This document shows positions 35,467 to 47,703 of a stretch of 64,000 bases of DNA, piece by piece. The first letter of the stretch is position 1; the number at the start of each line of letters is the position of its first letter. The notes under the pieces were generated by a model. That model was not told the origin of the DNA, did not search any database, and saw only the letters and a list, made by a program, of their open reading frames with translations. Location of the stretch: positions 6,293,751 through 6,357,750 of the forward strand of contig NZ_CP051167.1 of NCBI RefSeq assembly GCF_012295525.1, given 5' to 3'. This stretch comes from Oxynema aestuarii AP17 (GTDB lineage: Bacteria; Cyanobacteriota; Cyanobacteriia; Cyanobacteriales; Laspinemataceae). Both the position numbers and the translations under genes were made by a program.

Positions 35467-35637
35467 TCAGGTCAAACCCAGCCAGGAGAGCAGACCCTGA
35501 CCCGTGACGTACTCGACGATCAAGGTAATCGCAAACCCGATCATCGCCGCCCGACCGTTTAAACGCTCTGCATATTCGTTAAAACCGAATTTTGGCTCGT
35601 CGATTTTGGGAGGAGTGGAAGGTTGCGGTTGCGTCAT
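35467..35637 (-). CDS. hli: High-light-inducible protein (Hli/SCP)
   Basis: A 56-residue one-helix thylakoid protein, [20 protein letters not shown] followed by the pigment-binding motif [12 protein letters not shown] and a membrane helix to the stop at 35467. ExxNGRxAMxGF is the chlorophyll/carotenoid-binding helix shared with plant LHC proteins. Hli proteins bind chlorophyll and protect during photosystem assembly and high light (family knowledge). CCGGAG lies 5 nt before the ATG. An AT-rich upstream segment (TTTACATTATTATCG) may hold its promoter. Confidence 0.93.
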   Translation of the reverse strand: MTQPQPSTPPKIDEPKFGFNEYAERLNGRAAMIGFAITLIVEYVTGQGLLSWLGLT

Positions 35638-35726
35638 GGTGTCTCCGGTTGAGTTACATTTCTTTACATTATTATCGTTTTCTATTGTAGGGATGTGCGC
35701 TCGGGCGTCAATGGGTCGGTGAAAAT

Positions 35727-35815
35727 TGGCGATCGCGTATAGGCTGCGGTATCGCTATAGCCTACGGCATGGCTCCGCGCTTTGCGCTTAATGACTTCAA
35801 AGGAGTATCGCCCCG
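35727..35815. repeat. HIP1-containing dispersed repeat upstream of ald
   Basis: GGCGATCGCGTATAGGCTGC, then CTATAGCCTACGGCATGGC and TTCAAAGGAGTATCGCCC. Same family as 33095-33165 and 39811-39876. It lies about 65 bp before the ald start. Confidence 0.7.
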
Positions 35816-35880
35816 AGATCGTACGGGCGCCTTCTCACGCTAAAACGAATAGGAATCAACAATAGCGAGCGAGGACAGAT

Positions 35881-36963
35881 ATGGAAATTGGGGTTCCCAA
35901 AGAAACGAAAGATCGGGAGTTTCGCGTCGGTTTGAGTCCGAGTAGCGTCCGGGTTCTCGGAGAAAACGGTCATGCGGTCTTCGTCGAAACAGGAGCGGGA
36001 GAAGGGGCGGGTTTTAGCGATCGAGAGTACGCCGACGCCGGGGCGATCGTCGTCGCTTCTGCCAAAGAAGCATGGGATCGGGAAATGGTCGTCAAAGTCA
36101 AAGAGCCGCTTGCGGCAGAATACGACTTTTTAGCGAAAGATCGAGTGTTATTTACCTATTTGCATCTGGCTGCCGATCGCCCCCTGACCGAACGGGCGAT
36201 CGCCTCCGGCGTCACCGCGATCGCCTACGAAACTGTCGAACTCCCGGACAAACGCCTGCCCTTGCTCACCCCGATGAGCATCATTGCCGGACGACTCGCC
36301 ATCCAATTCGGCGCCCACTTCCTCGAACGGCAACAAGGGGGACGGGGTTTGCTCCTCGGCGGCGTTCCCGGCGTACGACCCGCCACCGTGGTCATTTTAG
36401 GCGGTGGGATCGTCGGAACCGAAGCCGCCCGCATGGCCGTCGGCATGGGCGCCCGCGTCCAAATCCTCGATATCAACCTCGATCGCCTCGCCTACTTAGA
36501 AACCCTATTCGGTTCCCGCGTCGAACTGCTCTACAGCGAACCGATGCAAATCGAAGCCGTCGTCCCCCATGCGGATTTGCTCGTCGGGGCCGTCTTAGTC
36601 CCCGGACGGCGGGCGCCCGTCTTAGTCAACCGTTCCCTCGTCAAACAAATGCATCCCGGTTCGGTCATCGTCGATGTTGCCGTCGATCAAGGGGGTTGCG
36701 TCGAAACCTTAAAAACCACCTCCCACACCAAACCGACTTATGTCGAAGAAGGAGTCGTTCACTACGGCGTTCCCAACATGCCCGGAGCCGTTCCGGCGAC
36801 TGCCACCCAGGCCCTCAACAACAGCACCTTGCCCTACGTGCTGAAACTTGCCTCCGGCGGGATCGCGGCGATCGACGACGATCCCGCCTTAGCGAAAGGG
36901 GTCAATATTTACAAGCATCAGTTAGTCCATCGTGCCGTCCAGGAAGTGTTTCCGGACTTATAG
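35881..36963 (+). CDS. ald: Alanine dehydrogenase
   Basis: A 360-residue NAD-dependent enzyme interconverting L-alanine and pyruvate plus ammonia. The N-terminal signature is MEIGVPKETKDREFRVGLSP, the substrate lysine lies in MVVKVKEPLA, and the histidine in FTYLHLAADRP. The NAD-binding Rossmann motif is VVILGGGIVGTEAARMAVGM. The C-terminal VPNMPGAVPATATQALNN is diagnostic. GAGGACAG precedes the ATG. It is a single-gene unit converging on topA. Confidence 0.96.
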   Translation: MEIGVPKETKDREFRVGLSPSSVRVLGENGHAVFVETGAGEGAGFSDREYADAGAIVVASAKEAWDREMVVKVKEPLAAEYDFLAKDRVLFTYLHLAADRPLTERAIASGVTAIAYETVELPDKRLPLLTPMSIIAGRLAIQFGAHFLERQQGGRGLLLGGVPGVRPATVVILGGGIVGTEAARMAVGMGARVQILDINLDRLAYLETLFGSRVELLYSEPMQIEAVVPHADLLVGAVLVPGRRAPVLVNRSLVKQMHPGSVIVDVAVDQGGCVETLKTTSHTKPTYVEEGVVHYGVPNMPGAVPATATQALNNSTLPYVLKLASGGIAAIDDDPALAKGVNIYKHQLVHRAVQEVFPDL

Positions 36964-37013
36964 CGGTCCAAGACTCCGGGGCGCGATCGCCGCGCCTCCG
37001 GAAATGCTCTCAC

Positions 37014-39668
<2,655 letters not shown>

Positions 39669-40141
39669 GGGAGGTTTAGAAATAGCTGCTGGGCTTTAGA
39701 TAGTCAGTTGACAAAGGTTACGAAATCTGTCGAACCGAAGGCGAATCAAACAATCAAACGCCGATCGGAGCAATGCGGGTAGGAGTACAGAGGGTCTGGG
39801 GTGGGAGTTGGGGCGATCGCGATTCTCCTAGCCCCTTCGGAGTGGCTACGCCTACGGAGACGCTACGCGATCGCCGTTCGATCTCTATTTATAGATGATT
39901 GTCAGGTTATAGATGATTCTCAGGGGGACGATGGGAGCGGCGGGTTGGGAAACCAAGATGCCGGATACGCGAGTGGGGAATCCGACTATTTCCACACTTA
40001 GCCCGGAAGAATCAGACCGTCAAGAGTCCGAATCTGGGATCGGGACGGAGAACGCGGTAAGATCCAATCTTGTAAAGAATTTTGAATAGACTCACGCCAG
40101 TCACAAGTAAGCGATAGTATTCAATCTGCCGATTACCCCTT
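39669..40141. other. Non-coding gap between topA and ndhB
   Basis: The divergent gap must contain the promoters of topA and ndhB. The only recognisable feature is an HIP1-bounded palindromic repeat at 39811-39876. No supported reading frame is seen. Confidence 0.6.
39811..39876. repeat. HIP1-bounded palindromic repeat
   Basis: GGCGATCGCGATTCTCCTAG followed by CCCCTTCGGAGTGGCTACG, CCTACGGAGACGCTACG and CGATCGCC. It shares ends with the other HIP1-type dispersed repeats. Confidence 0.75.
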
Positions 40142-41701
40142 ATGAACTTTGCCAATCTTGCAGCCCAGCTTAATGCCGGGACGATTTTGCCGGAGGGGAT
40201 TGTCATTATCACCTTGCTGGCGGTCCTCGTCGGCGATTTGATTGTGGGGCGCTCTTCAGCGCGCTGGACCCCGTATCTGGCGATCGCCGGACTGGGTACG
40301 GCCATCCTCGCCTTATTTTCCCAGTGGAACAATCCCGATCCGATCGCCTTCTTCGGCGGTTTTAACGGCGATCCGCTCAGCGTCGTCTTTCGCGCGATTA
40401 TTGCCCTGTCGGCGATCGTCACGATCCTGATGTCGGTGCGCTACGTCGAACAATCCGGCACCTCCCTGGCAGAATTTTTAATGATTCTGCTCACCGCCAC
40501 CCTGGGGGGGATGTTCTTATCCGGCGCCGACGAGCTGGTGATGATTTTCGTTTCCTTAGAAACCCTGAGTATTTCCTCTTACTTACTCACGGGTTACATG
40601 AAACTCGACCCCCGTTCTAACGAGGCGGCGTTAAAATACCTCCTCATCGGTGCCGCCTCCTCGGCGGTGTTTCTCTACGGGGTTTCCTTGCTCTACGGAC
40701 TCTCCGGGGGCGAAACCCGCTTGAGTGCGATCGCCGCAGGCATTGCCAACGGCGGGACGGGAGTCTCCATCGGCTTAGTCATCGCCCTGGTGTTCGCGAT
40801 CGCCGGAATTTCCTTCAAAATCTCCGCCGTTCCCTTCCACCAATGGACTCCCGACGTTTACGAAGGCTCTCCCACCCCCGTCGTCGCCTTCCTCTCCGTC
40901 GGCTCCAAAACCGCAGGCTTCGCCCTCGCCATCCGCCTGCTGGTCACCGCTTTCCCCTTGGTTAGCGAACAGTGGCACTTCGTCTTTACCGCCCTCGCCA
41001 TCCTCAGCATGGTCCTCGGGAACGTCGTCGCCCTCGCCCAAACCAGCCTCAAGCGGATGCTCGCCTATTCCTCCATCGGACAAGCCGGATTCGTCACCAT
41101 CGGCTTAATCGCCAATACCGATGCCGGATATGCCAGCATGGTTTTCTACCTGCTGGTTTACCTGTTCATGAACTTGGGCGCCTTTAGTGCCTTAATTCTG
41201 TTCTCCCTGCGGACCGGAACCGATCGCATCAGCGAGTATGCAGGCTTGTACCAAAAAGACCCCTTACTCACCCTCGGTCTGACGGTTTGTTTGCTCTCCC
41301 TCGGCGGGATTCCTCCCTTCGCCGGATTCTTCGGCAAACTTTATCTCTTTTGGGCAGGTTGGCAAGCCGGACTCTACGGCTTGGTCCTGCTGGGTTTGGT
41401 CACCAGCGTGATCAGTATTTACTACTACATCCGCGTCGTCAAAATGATGGTGGTCAAAGAACCGCAAGAAATGTCCGAAGCGGTCAAAAATTACCCGGCG
41501 ATCTCCTGGAATTTACCGGGATTGCGACCCTTACAAGTCAGCTTGATTCTGACCGTCGTGGTCACCTCTTTAGCCGGGATTCTCTCGAATCCGTTATTCT
41601 CGTTAGCCAACGATTCGATCGAGCGCACGCCGATGCTGCAATCGGCCCTCGTGCAAACGGAAACAGTTGCCTCGATTCCGGCTCCCGAATTGGCCGATTG
41701 A
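40142..41701 (+). CDS. ndhB: NAD(P)H-quinone oxidoreductase subunit 2
   Basis: A 519-residue, multi-span membrane subunit of the thylakoid NDH-1 complex used in respiration, cyclic electron flow and CO2 uptake. It starts [20 protein letters not shown]. It has about 14 hydrophobic helices and proton-channel residues in typical contexts: [34 protein letters not shown] and [18 protein letters not shown]. The ending [10 protein letters not shown] and [17 protein letters not shown] loop fit. It is transcribed alone and closed by the terminator at 41750. Confidence 0.96.
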   Translation: MNFANLAAQLNAGTILPEGIVIITLLAVLVGDLIVGRSSARWTPYLAIAGLGTAILALFSQWNNPDPIAFFGGFNGDPLSVVFRAIIALSAIVTILMSVRYVEQSGTSLAEFLMILLTATLGGMFLSGADELVMIFVSLETLSISSYLLTGYMKLDPRSNEAALKYLLIGAASSAVFLYGVSLLYGLSGGETRLSAIAAGIANGGTGVSIGLVIALVFAIAGISFKISAVPFHQWTPDVYEGSPTPVVAFLSVGSKTAGFALAIRLLVTAFPLVSEQWHFVFTALAILSMVLGNVVALAQTSLKRMLAYSSIGQAGFVTIGLIANTDAGYASMVFYLLVYLFMNLGAFSALILFSLRTGTDRISEYAGLYQKDPLLTLGLTVCLLSLGGIPPFAGFFGKLYLFWAGWQAGLYGLVLLGLVTSVISIYYYIRVVKMMVVKEPQEMSEAVKNYPAISWNLPGLRPLQVSLILTVVVTSLAGILSNPLFSLANDSIERTPMLQSALVQTETVASIPAPELAD

Positions 41702-41749
41702 AGCCCCTACCGCTCTCGGTCGGCACTGGGATGCTTTCAATGACTATCA

Positions 41750-41782
41750 AAAAGCCTGACTGTTGCAGTCAGGCTTTTCTCT
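41750..41782 (+). terminator. Rho-independent terminator after ndhB
   Basis: AAAAGCCTGACTG (41750-41762), a 3-nt loop and CAGTCAGGCTTTT followed by CTC-TTG. A perfect 13-bp stem, probably bidirectional. Confidence 0.9.
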
Positions 41783-41850
41783 TGTTTTATAGCGGCGATC
41801 GCGACCAGACGAATTCAAGACTCGACATGATTGCGGACCTCATTGCGGAT

Positions 41851-43146
41851 CTATTTCTCCTGGACCCAAACTTTAATCCCTTCAACGCGCAAGGCTTTGC
41901 CTCGACGACCGCAAAATTCGCCATCGCTGAAGACTTCCGTATCGCCGACGCGCTCGATATGAGCCATGTAACAGACTTTGTAACGCTGCGCTTCCGGTCC
42001 GGTCAGTTCGATCGCAAAACCTTCGAGTTTGTTTCCTTGACCGCGACTGCCGATATATTCCCCTTCGGTGACCCAGGGAGTATCGCCGAGGTTCTGTACG
42101 TGAGCCATGTAACGGATACCCAAACCGGGATGGGGCGGTTCGATCGCGATCGCAAAACCTTCCAGGCGCAAGGCTTGTCCCCGGGTTCCGGCAAATTCGC
42201 GATCGCGAAACTCCCGATCGCCGAAACGCTCCAAATGCACCATAATTTTCAGCCCTAACGCCGAATCGTTCCCTTCGGTCGTCGGGGTCGCCGGGGCCGC
42301 CGAACCGACGGTGAGGCGATCTCCTTGCGTTCCCTGTTGGGCTTGCTCGAAACTGGGCAGAATAATAACATCCGACTCTTTCGACGGTGGCCTTTGGGGT
42401 TCCAATACCTCGCGATCGGCTCGGGATTGCGCCTCGGTCGGCGCTCCACTGCCCCCGATCACCACCATTTCCGGCGTCGGACTCGCCGTCGTCGCGCTGG
42501 GACTGGCTCCCCCAATTGCGCACTGCAATTTGCCTCTAGACGCCGCCACGGTCAAGGGTTTGCCAAAGGCGCGCGCGACGACTTCCACCAGGACGCCCCA
42601 TTCGTTATCTTCCACGTCCGCTTTTTCGTCGATCAACATCAGTAAAGCGGAAAACGGATGCTTGCCACTGGCCAAGGCGCCGACATCCGGCGGTAAACTG
42701 GAGGTCGTCGCACTGGCAATGCGCGATCGCAGTTCCCGGGCCTTTGCGTGGGCCGCCTGTAACGGCGGAAAGGCGCTTTCTTGTGTATGGGAGATCGACA
42801 AGACGCGATCGAGAACTTCTAAGGCTTTGTCTTTACTCTCATCTACCGGAGTGCTTTGACTCGGGGCGATCGCCCGCGCAATGCCTTCGAGGTCTTTAAT
42901 TGAGGTCACTTGAGCGGGGGCGGGCAATCCTGCAGCCTTTGACGATTGCGCCAATTCCAGCAGGCGCGATCGCGTACTGGCAAAATCCCGACGATACGCC
43001 GAGATCGCCTCCATCAGCCGTTCGTCTACCGGAACCCCCGCCTCTTTCAATTCCACTGCCGCCTGTGCCAACCGGGTTCCCAAGCCCAATATGCGCTCTT
43101 TCAAGGTGGCAATTTGTTGCAGCAATTCGTTGTACTCTACACTCAT
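41851..43146 (-). CDS. Coiled-coil protein with three C-terminal ChW-type repeats
   Basis: A 431-residue protein without a signal peptide. The N-terminal half is helical (YNELLQQIATLKERILGLG; STRSRLLELAQSS). The C-terminus (about residues 300-430) has three units: GLKIMVHLERFGDREFRD, GIRYMAHVQNLGDTPWVTEG and KVCYMAHIERVGDTEVFSDG, each ending G-x2-G-x4-[RK][LV]EG. This is the ChW (clostridial hydrophobic W) pattern, known mostly from secreted clostridial surface proteins; the middle tryptophan is kept in one unit only. A ligand-binding or scaffolding role is inferred. A proline/serine-rich linker separates the two parts. Confidence 0.75.
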   Translation of the reverse strand: MSVEYNELLQQIATLKERILGLGTRLAQAAVELKEAGVPVDERLMEAISAYRRDFASTRSRLLELAQSSKAAGLPAPAQVTSIKDLEGIARAIAPSQSTPVDESKDKALEVLDRVLSISHTQESAFPPLQAAHAKARELRSRIASATTSSLPPDVGALASGKHPFSALLMLIDEKADVEDNEWGVLVEVVARAFGKPLTVAASRGKLQCAIGGASPSATTASPTPEMVVIGGSGAPTEAQSRADREVLEPQRPPSKESDVIILPSFEQAQQGTQGDRLTVGSAAPATPTTEGNDSALGLKIMVHLERFGDREFRDREFAGTRGQALRLEGFAIAIEPPHPGLGIRYMAHVQNLGDTPWVTEGEYIGSRGQGNKLEGFAIELTGPEAQRYKVCYMAHIERVGDTEVFSDGEFCGRRGKALRVEGIKVWVQEK

Positions 43147-43339
43147 ATCGCTTTCTCAGATCGGTTCCCATCTGTTTATTGTGCCTCGTGATGGGGCGAG
43201 TGCGATCGCGAGTAGGGCGTCGGTGGGAGTGAACTTTAGAAGTTGGAATGAATCAAAAGATCTTGCTTGCTGCTCGAACCAGGGATCGAGCTCCTGAGCA
43301 ACTCAATTTTACAATTTTATCTACATCGATTGCCCTAAT

Positions 43340-43534
43340 TTAGCGATCGCCTCGGTCTTGGCGGGCCATCATTGGACGGTTATCTGAAACTTGTAATTTT
43401 TGATACTCGGCGACCACCGATCGCGCCAGATCGCATTTTCCCAGATTTAACGGTTCCCGTGCTGATTCTGCTAAAGAAAAGTTAGTCGCGATCGACGTAA
43501 TAAGGCTGGCAGTTAAGAAAATGGCGAGTTTCAT
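43340..43534 (-). CDS. Small exported protein
   Basis: A 64-residue protein, MKLAIFLTASLITSIATNFS, with a signal peptide probably cleaved after SLAESA. The mature part is short with a single cysteine (LGKCDLARSVVAEYQKLQ). ATG 43534 is preferred to GTG 43543. No family is recognised; the signal peptide and clean stop support it. Confidence 0.5.
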   Translation of the reverse strand: MKLAIFLTASLITSIATNFSLAESAREPLNLGKCDLARSVVAEYQKLQVSDNRPMMARQDRGDR

Positions 43535-43734
43535 TGTTTGCACCCTGAGTTTGACTCGTCTATATTCACTGTGCCACTTTGACGGGGGCGATCGCGACGA
43601 TCTCGATAGCTTGACGGTGCGATCGCGATCGCAGACAAAGATTTTTAAATCGATAATTAATAATACATTTGCATTGCTCTCTTGATTTTCTCGGTTATTT
43701 TGTCAGTCTATTTAGAAAAATTAGAAAAAAAACA

Positions 43735-44913
43735 ATGGAAAGGGATCTTTTTAAATATCACTTAGACTCACCTCAGCCAACCGGTCCAATCTCTACGCCC
43801 TTTCTGCCAATTGCCGGATGGATTGCGGTAAAATCAGATGTTTCAATTAAAAGTTTATCTCTGGGCGATCGCGATCGCCACATTTCCTATTCCTTAAACA
43901 CGGGAGATCGTCCCGATGTCGAATCCGTTTATCCCGGTTATCGCGCCCTCGGTTTTCATTTCCTTCTTTCTTTACAAGAGTTAAGCGATTCTACCTCTTT
44001 GGCGATCGCCTTTGAAATAGAAGATAAAATTTACGATTTTCCCATTCATTTCTCGCTCGACGCAACGGCGATCGCCACTTTCAAGCAGAAAAAATCTGCA
44101 AAACTAAGCCAAATCTCCTCAATTCTTCAATGTCCGATTTGTCAGCATCCTGAATTCTCGCAAGTCCACCGCGATGTTGTTCTAAAATGTAACAACTGTC
44201 ACGCCGAATTTACAGGCGATCGCCGTCACTTTAATTTCCTCAATTCTCAACTCGTCGATTACGGTAACATCGAAGCCACTGCCAATATTTCGGCCTTCGG
44301 TTATGACGCCGTTGCCTCTGGTTTAATCGAACAGTTCGGTGACGGTCTAATTTTAGATAATGGTTGTGGCTTAAAACGCCATTATTATCAAAATGTAGTC
44401 AATTTAGAAATCGTCGATTATCCCACCACCGATGTCGTGGCGATCGGAGAAAAGTTACCATTTAAATCGAATAGTTTTGATGCAGTTTTCTCTTTTTTAG
44501 TCTTAGAACACGTGCGCCATCCCTTTGAATGCGCTCAAGAAATCATGCGCGTTCTCAAACCGGGAGGAACGTTATATGCGATCGCCCCTTTTCTACAACC
44601 CTTTCACGGGTATCCCAACCATTACTACAATATGACTAGTAATGGTTTAAAAAACTTATTTCAAGAATCTATAGAAATTTCGGAATGTGATGTTTATGAA
44701 AAAGCATTACCGATCGCCTGTTTGACGTGGTTTCTCAATGCTTACCTTCGCGGTTTACCGCCCAAAGTCGCCGAGGAGTTTAAAAATATGAAAGTTGCCG
44801 ATTTATTAAAACATCATCGAGACTATCAAGATTGTGATTTTGTGACCCAACTTAGTCCCGAAGTCAATGATGAGTTAGCTTGCGCCAATTATTTGATTGG
44901 AATTAAAAGATAG
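43735..44913 (+). CDS. Class I methyltransferase with zinc-ribbon-like insert
   Basis: A 392-residue protein. The N-terminal part (MERDLFKYHLDSPQPTGPIS) is not recognised. A zinc-ribbon-like segment follows (CPICQHPEF, then KCNNCHAEF). The C-terminal half is a type 11 methyltransferase: ILDNGCGLKRHYY, VFSFLVLEHVRHPFE and RVLKPGGTLYAIAP. ATG 43735 is used in place of the TTG at 43669. No ribosome site is strong. Substrate unknown; a role in glycan or lipid modification is possible but there is no linked gene. Confidence 0.8.
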   Translation: MERDLFKYHLDSPQPTGPISTPFLPIAGWIAVKSDVSIKSLSLGDRDRHISYSLNTGDRPDVESVYPGYRALGFHFLLSLQELSDSTSLAIAFEIEDKIYDFPIHFSLDATAIATFKQKKSAKLSQISSILQCPICQHPEFSQVHRDVVLKCNNCHAEFTGDRRHFNFLNSQLVDYGNIEATANISAFGYDAVASGLIEQFGDGLILDNGCGLKRHYYQNVVNLEIVDYPTTDVVAIGEKLPFKSNSFDAVFSFLVLEHVRHPFECAQEIMRVLKPGGTLYAIAPFLQPFHGYPNHYYNMTSNGLKNLFQESIEISECDVYEKALPIACLTWFLNAYLRGLPPKVAEEFKNMKVADLLKHHRDYQDCDFVTQLSPEVNDELACANYLIGIKR

Positions 44914-45019
44914 GCAGTTTAGATTTTAGATGTTGGATTTTAGATTAAGGGAGTCGGGAATTAAGGGTTTTCTAGGGTTTACCTTTTGCCTTTTTCCCCT
45001 TCCCCCTTTTAGGTTTTAC

Positions 45020-46240
45020 CTACATCGCTTCGATCGCCGCTTCCAAAGCGATCGCCACGTGGGTCCAATGAGTCCCTCCCTGACAGAAAACGATATAAGG
45101 TTCTCGCAACGGACCGTCGGCTGAAAACTCCGAGGTACTGCCATCGATAAATGTCCCGCCAGCCATCACTAATTGGCTCTCGTACCCGGGCATCGGCGCC
45201 GGGACGGGGTCCAGATAAGACCCGACGGGGGAATGCTGTTGGATGGCGCGACAAAAGGCAATCAGCTTCTCCCGAGAACCGAGTTTCACCGCTTGGATGA
45301 TATCGCGGCGGGGGGCCATCGGGGCGGGATTGACTGGATAGCCGAGGCGATCGAAAACCAAGGCAGTCAGGTGATTGCCTTTCATCGCTTCCCCGACCAT
45401 TTGCGGGGCTAAAAATAAGCCTTGAAACAGCAATCGGTTTTGCTCGAACGTGGCGCCGCCACTGCTACCAATTCCCGGCGCCGTGAGGCGACAGGTTGCA
45501 GCTTCTACCAAATCGGCCCGTCCGGCGACGTAACCGCCTGCGGTGGCGATCGTCCCCCCGGGATTTTTGATCAGGGATCCGGCGATTAAATCGGCGCCGA
45601 CGGCAGTAGGTTCGCGGGTTTCGATAAATTCGCCGTAACAGTTATCGACAAGACAAATCGTTTCAGGATTTTGAGCTTTGACCAGCTTGACGATTCTTTC
45701 AATATCGGCGATCGCCAAACTCTGGCGCCAGCAATAGCCGCACGATCGCTGAATCGATACCACCCGTGTTTCCGGACCGATCGCCGTCGCCAGTCCTTCC
45801 CAGTCGATCTCTCCCGTCTCAGTTAAGTCGAGTTGACGGTAAGTTATCCCAAAGTCCAATAGAGATCCCTGACCTTCCCCGCGCAAACCGATGACTTCTT
45901 CTAATGTGTCGTAGGGGGCGCCCGCCACTGCCAGCAGTTCGTCCCCGGGACGCAAAACGCCGTAAAGAGCGCAGGCGATCGCGTGGGTTCCCGAGACGAA
46001 CTGAACTCGAACGGCTGCCGCTTGGGCTCCAACAATATCGGCAAACACGCGATCGAAGGTCTCTCGTCCCAAATCGTCGTGACCGTAGCCGCTAACGCTA
46101 GCAAAATGATGGACGCCGACTCGATACTGCCGATAAGCCCCTAAAACCCGGTTTAGATTCTGCTTGACCTTCGTGTCAATTGCAGAAAAGATGGGTAAGA
46201 GTGCCGTATGGGCTTCTTGTAGCTGTTGAGAGCAGTCCAT
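45020..46240 (-). CDS. Methionine gamma-lyase family PLP enzyme
   Basis: A 406-residue member of the aluminium-resistance/methionine gamma-lyase-like family (PF06838-type). PLP-site features are QFVSGTHAIACALYGVL, VDNCYGEFIE and the lysine in LIAGSLIKNPGGTIA. Other family blocks are IQRSCGYCWRQSL and FCQGGTHWTHVAIALEAAI near the C-terminus. ATG 46240 is preferred over an upstream start at 46276, which adds only 12 residues. It lies divergent to desC. The physiological substrate in cyanobacteria is not established. Confidence 0.9.
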   Translation of the reverse strand: MDCSQQLQEAHTALLPIFSAIDTKVKQNLNRVLGAYRQYRVGVHHFASVSGYGHDDLGRETFDRVFADIVGAQAAAVRVQFVSGTHAIACALYGVLRPGDELLAVAGAPYDTLEEVIGLRGEGQGSLLDFGITYRQLDLTETGEIDWEGLATAIGPETRVVSIQRSCGYCWRQSLAIADIERIVKLVKAQNPETICLVDNCYGEFIETREPTAVGADLIAGSLIKNPGGTIATAGGYVAGRADLVEAATCRLTAPGIGSSGGATFEQNRLLFQGLFLAPQMVGEAMKGNHLTALVFDRLGYPVNPAPMAPRRDIIQAVKLGSREKLIAFCRAIQQHSPVGSYLDPVPAPMPGYESQLVMAGGTFIDGSTSEFSADGPLREPYIVFCQGGTHWTHVAIALEAAIEAM

Positions 46241-46411
46241 CCAAACCTCAAGGATAAAGTGATAGATTGAAGACAAGGCGTTGTTGCCCTCATCCAGAAG
46301 GCTGTCCGCCGTCAGCTCTCAATTCTCAAGGATTTCAAGCTCTTCGGTTGCTCCAGTCTGACTGTTTGGATAGCTCAATTGGGCAAAACGATTCGTAATT
46401 AAGGTTACTGC

Positions 46412-47272
46412 ATGACGATTGCCACTTCAACACAAGAAACAACCGGGCAAGACAAGCCCCTCAAACCGAGTTGGTCGATTATCCTATTTATGGCGGCCAT
46501 TCATATCCTGGCACTGTTGGCTTTTCTACCGAGCAACTTTAGCTGGGCTGCCGTCGCTTTAATGCTCGTTCTCCATTGGGTTACCGGAGGCTTGGGCATT
46601 ACGTTGGGATTGCACCGTTTGGTAACGCACCGCAGTTTTCAAACCCCCAAATGGCTGGAATATTTCCTCGTTTTGTGCGGGACGTTGGCTTGTCAGGGAG
46701 GTCCGATTCAGTGGGTCGGACTGCACCGGGCGCATCATACTCACTCCGATACTCCATTAGACCCCCACGATTCTCATAAAGGATTCTGGTGGAGTCACAT
46801 GGGCTGGATGTTGTACGAAAGTCCGGCAGAAGCCGAGGTGCCTCGCTTAACCCAAGATATCGGTAACGATCCGTTCTATCAATTTTGCCAAAACTATTTG
46901 TTGCCAATTCAAATTGTTTTCGGTATCGGTTTGTACTTCTTAGGCGAAGCGATCGCGCCGGGATTGGGTTGGCCCTTCGTAATTTGGGGTATTTTCGTAC
47001 GCTTGGTCGTGGTTTATCACTGCACCTGGTTTGTCAACAGTGCCACTCATAAGTTTGGCTACCAAAGTCACGAGTCTAAAGATGAATCGACCAATTGCTG
47101 GTGGGTAGCGCTGACGACTTATGGTGAAGGTTGGCACAATAACCATCATGCGTTTCAATATTCGGCCCGTCACGGGTTGGAATGGTGGGAAATCGATCTG
47201 ACCTGGATGACGATCCGATTTTTACAAGCGCTCGGTTTGGCGAACAATATTAAACTCGCACCGAAACAATAA
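46412..47272 (+). CDS. desC: Acyl-lipid delta-9 fatty acid desaturase
   Basis: A 286-residue di-iron membrane desaturase adding the first double bond to membrane-lipid acyl chains, using ferredoxin. The three histidine boxes are present: LHRLVTHRS, GLHRAHHTHS and EGWHNNHHAF. Four hydrophobic segments surround them. The length fits the DesC group. It is divergent from the PLP-enzyme gene and terminated at 47294-47342. Confidence 0.92.
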   Translation: MTIATSTQETTGQDKPLKPSWSIILFMAAIHILALLAFLPSNFSWAAVALMLVLHWVTGGLGITLGLHRLVTHRSFQTPKWLEYFLVLCGTLACQGGPIQWVGLHRAHHTHSDTPLDPHDSHKGFWWSHMGWMLYESPAEAEVPRLTQDIGNDPFYQFCQNYLLPIQIVFGIGLYFLGEAIAPGLGWPFVIWGIFVRLVVVYHCTWFVNSATHKFGYQSHESKDESTNCWWVALTTYGEGWHNNHHAFQYSARHGLEWWEIDLTWMTIRFLQALGLANNIKLAPKQ

Positions 47273-47293
47273 TTAAAACTTGAGGGGGAAAAA

Positions 47294-47342
47294 GGGTTGA
47301 TGGTTCGCTCGTAGGTCGTACCATTGACCCTATGTTTTTTTT
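47294..47342 (+). terminator. Rho-independent terminator after desC
   Basis: GGGTTGATGGT (47294-47304) pairs with ACCATTGACCC (47320-47330) allowing two wobble pairs, followed by TATG and a run of eight T. Confidence 0.8.
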
Positions 47343-47529
47343 GATTTTAGATTTTAGATGTTCTGGAATTTTAGAGTTTAGATTTCAGATTTGACTGTGT
47401 TGGGTGGTTGCCCGCGCCGGACCGAAAGGGTGAACGTCGGGTAGTTCGCCAAAAAAACATCATATCAACAAAAATATAACGATAATATTAACGTCCCCAC
47501 TACAGATTCAACCCAGTTAACACCGACTC

Positions 47530-47703
47530 ATGGATCGATCTAAAATTGTTGCCATCATTACCGGAGTCATCTCCATTCTTTTAGCGGTTGCCTATCTCGT
47601 TTTAGTCCAATTACTCGATTTTCGCGGTGAAATGCTTCCGGCTCCCATCGAACCCGGTTTGCTCGTTCCCCCTGAAATTGCGACTTTCTTATTCCGCCTA
47701 TGA
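47530..47703 (+). CDS. Small single-span membrane protein coupled to the pentapeptide gene
   Basis: A 57-residue protein, MDRSKIVAIITGVISILLAV and so on, with one transmembrane helix and a short proline-rich C-terminus (PAPIEPGLLVPPEI). Its stop codon overlaps the next start (ATGA at 47700-47703), implying coupled translation. It is similar in type to small cyanobacterial proteins of unknown role. Confidence 0.7.
   Translation: MDRSKIVAIITGVISILLAVAYLVLVQLLDFRGEMLPAPIEPGLLVPPEIATFLFRL

Noticed and set aside
43262..43310. Reverse tRNA-like sequence CTCGAACCAGGGATCGAGC
   Set aside because: No complementary acceptor stem and no complete cloverleaf on either strand; at most a remote remnant.
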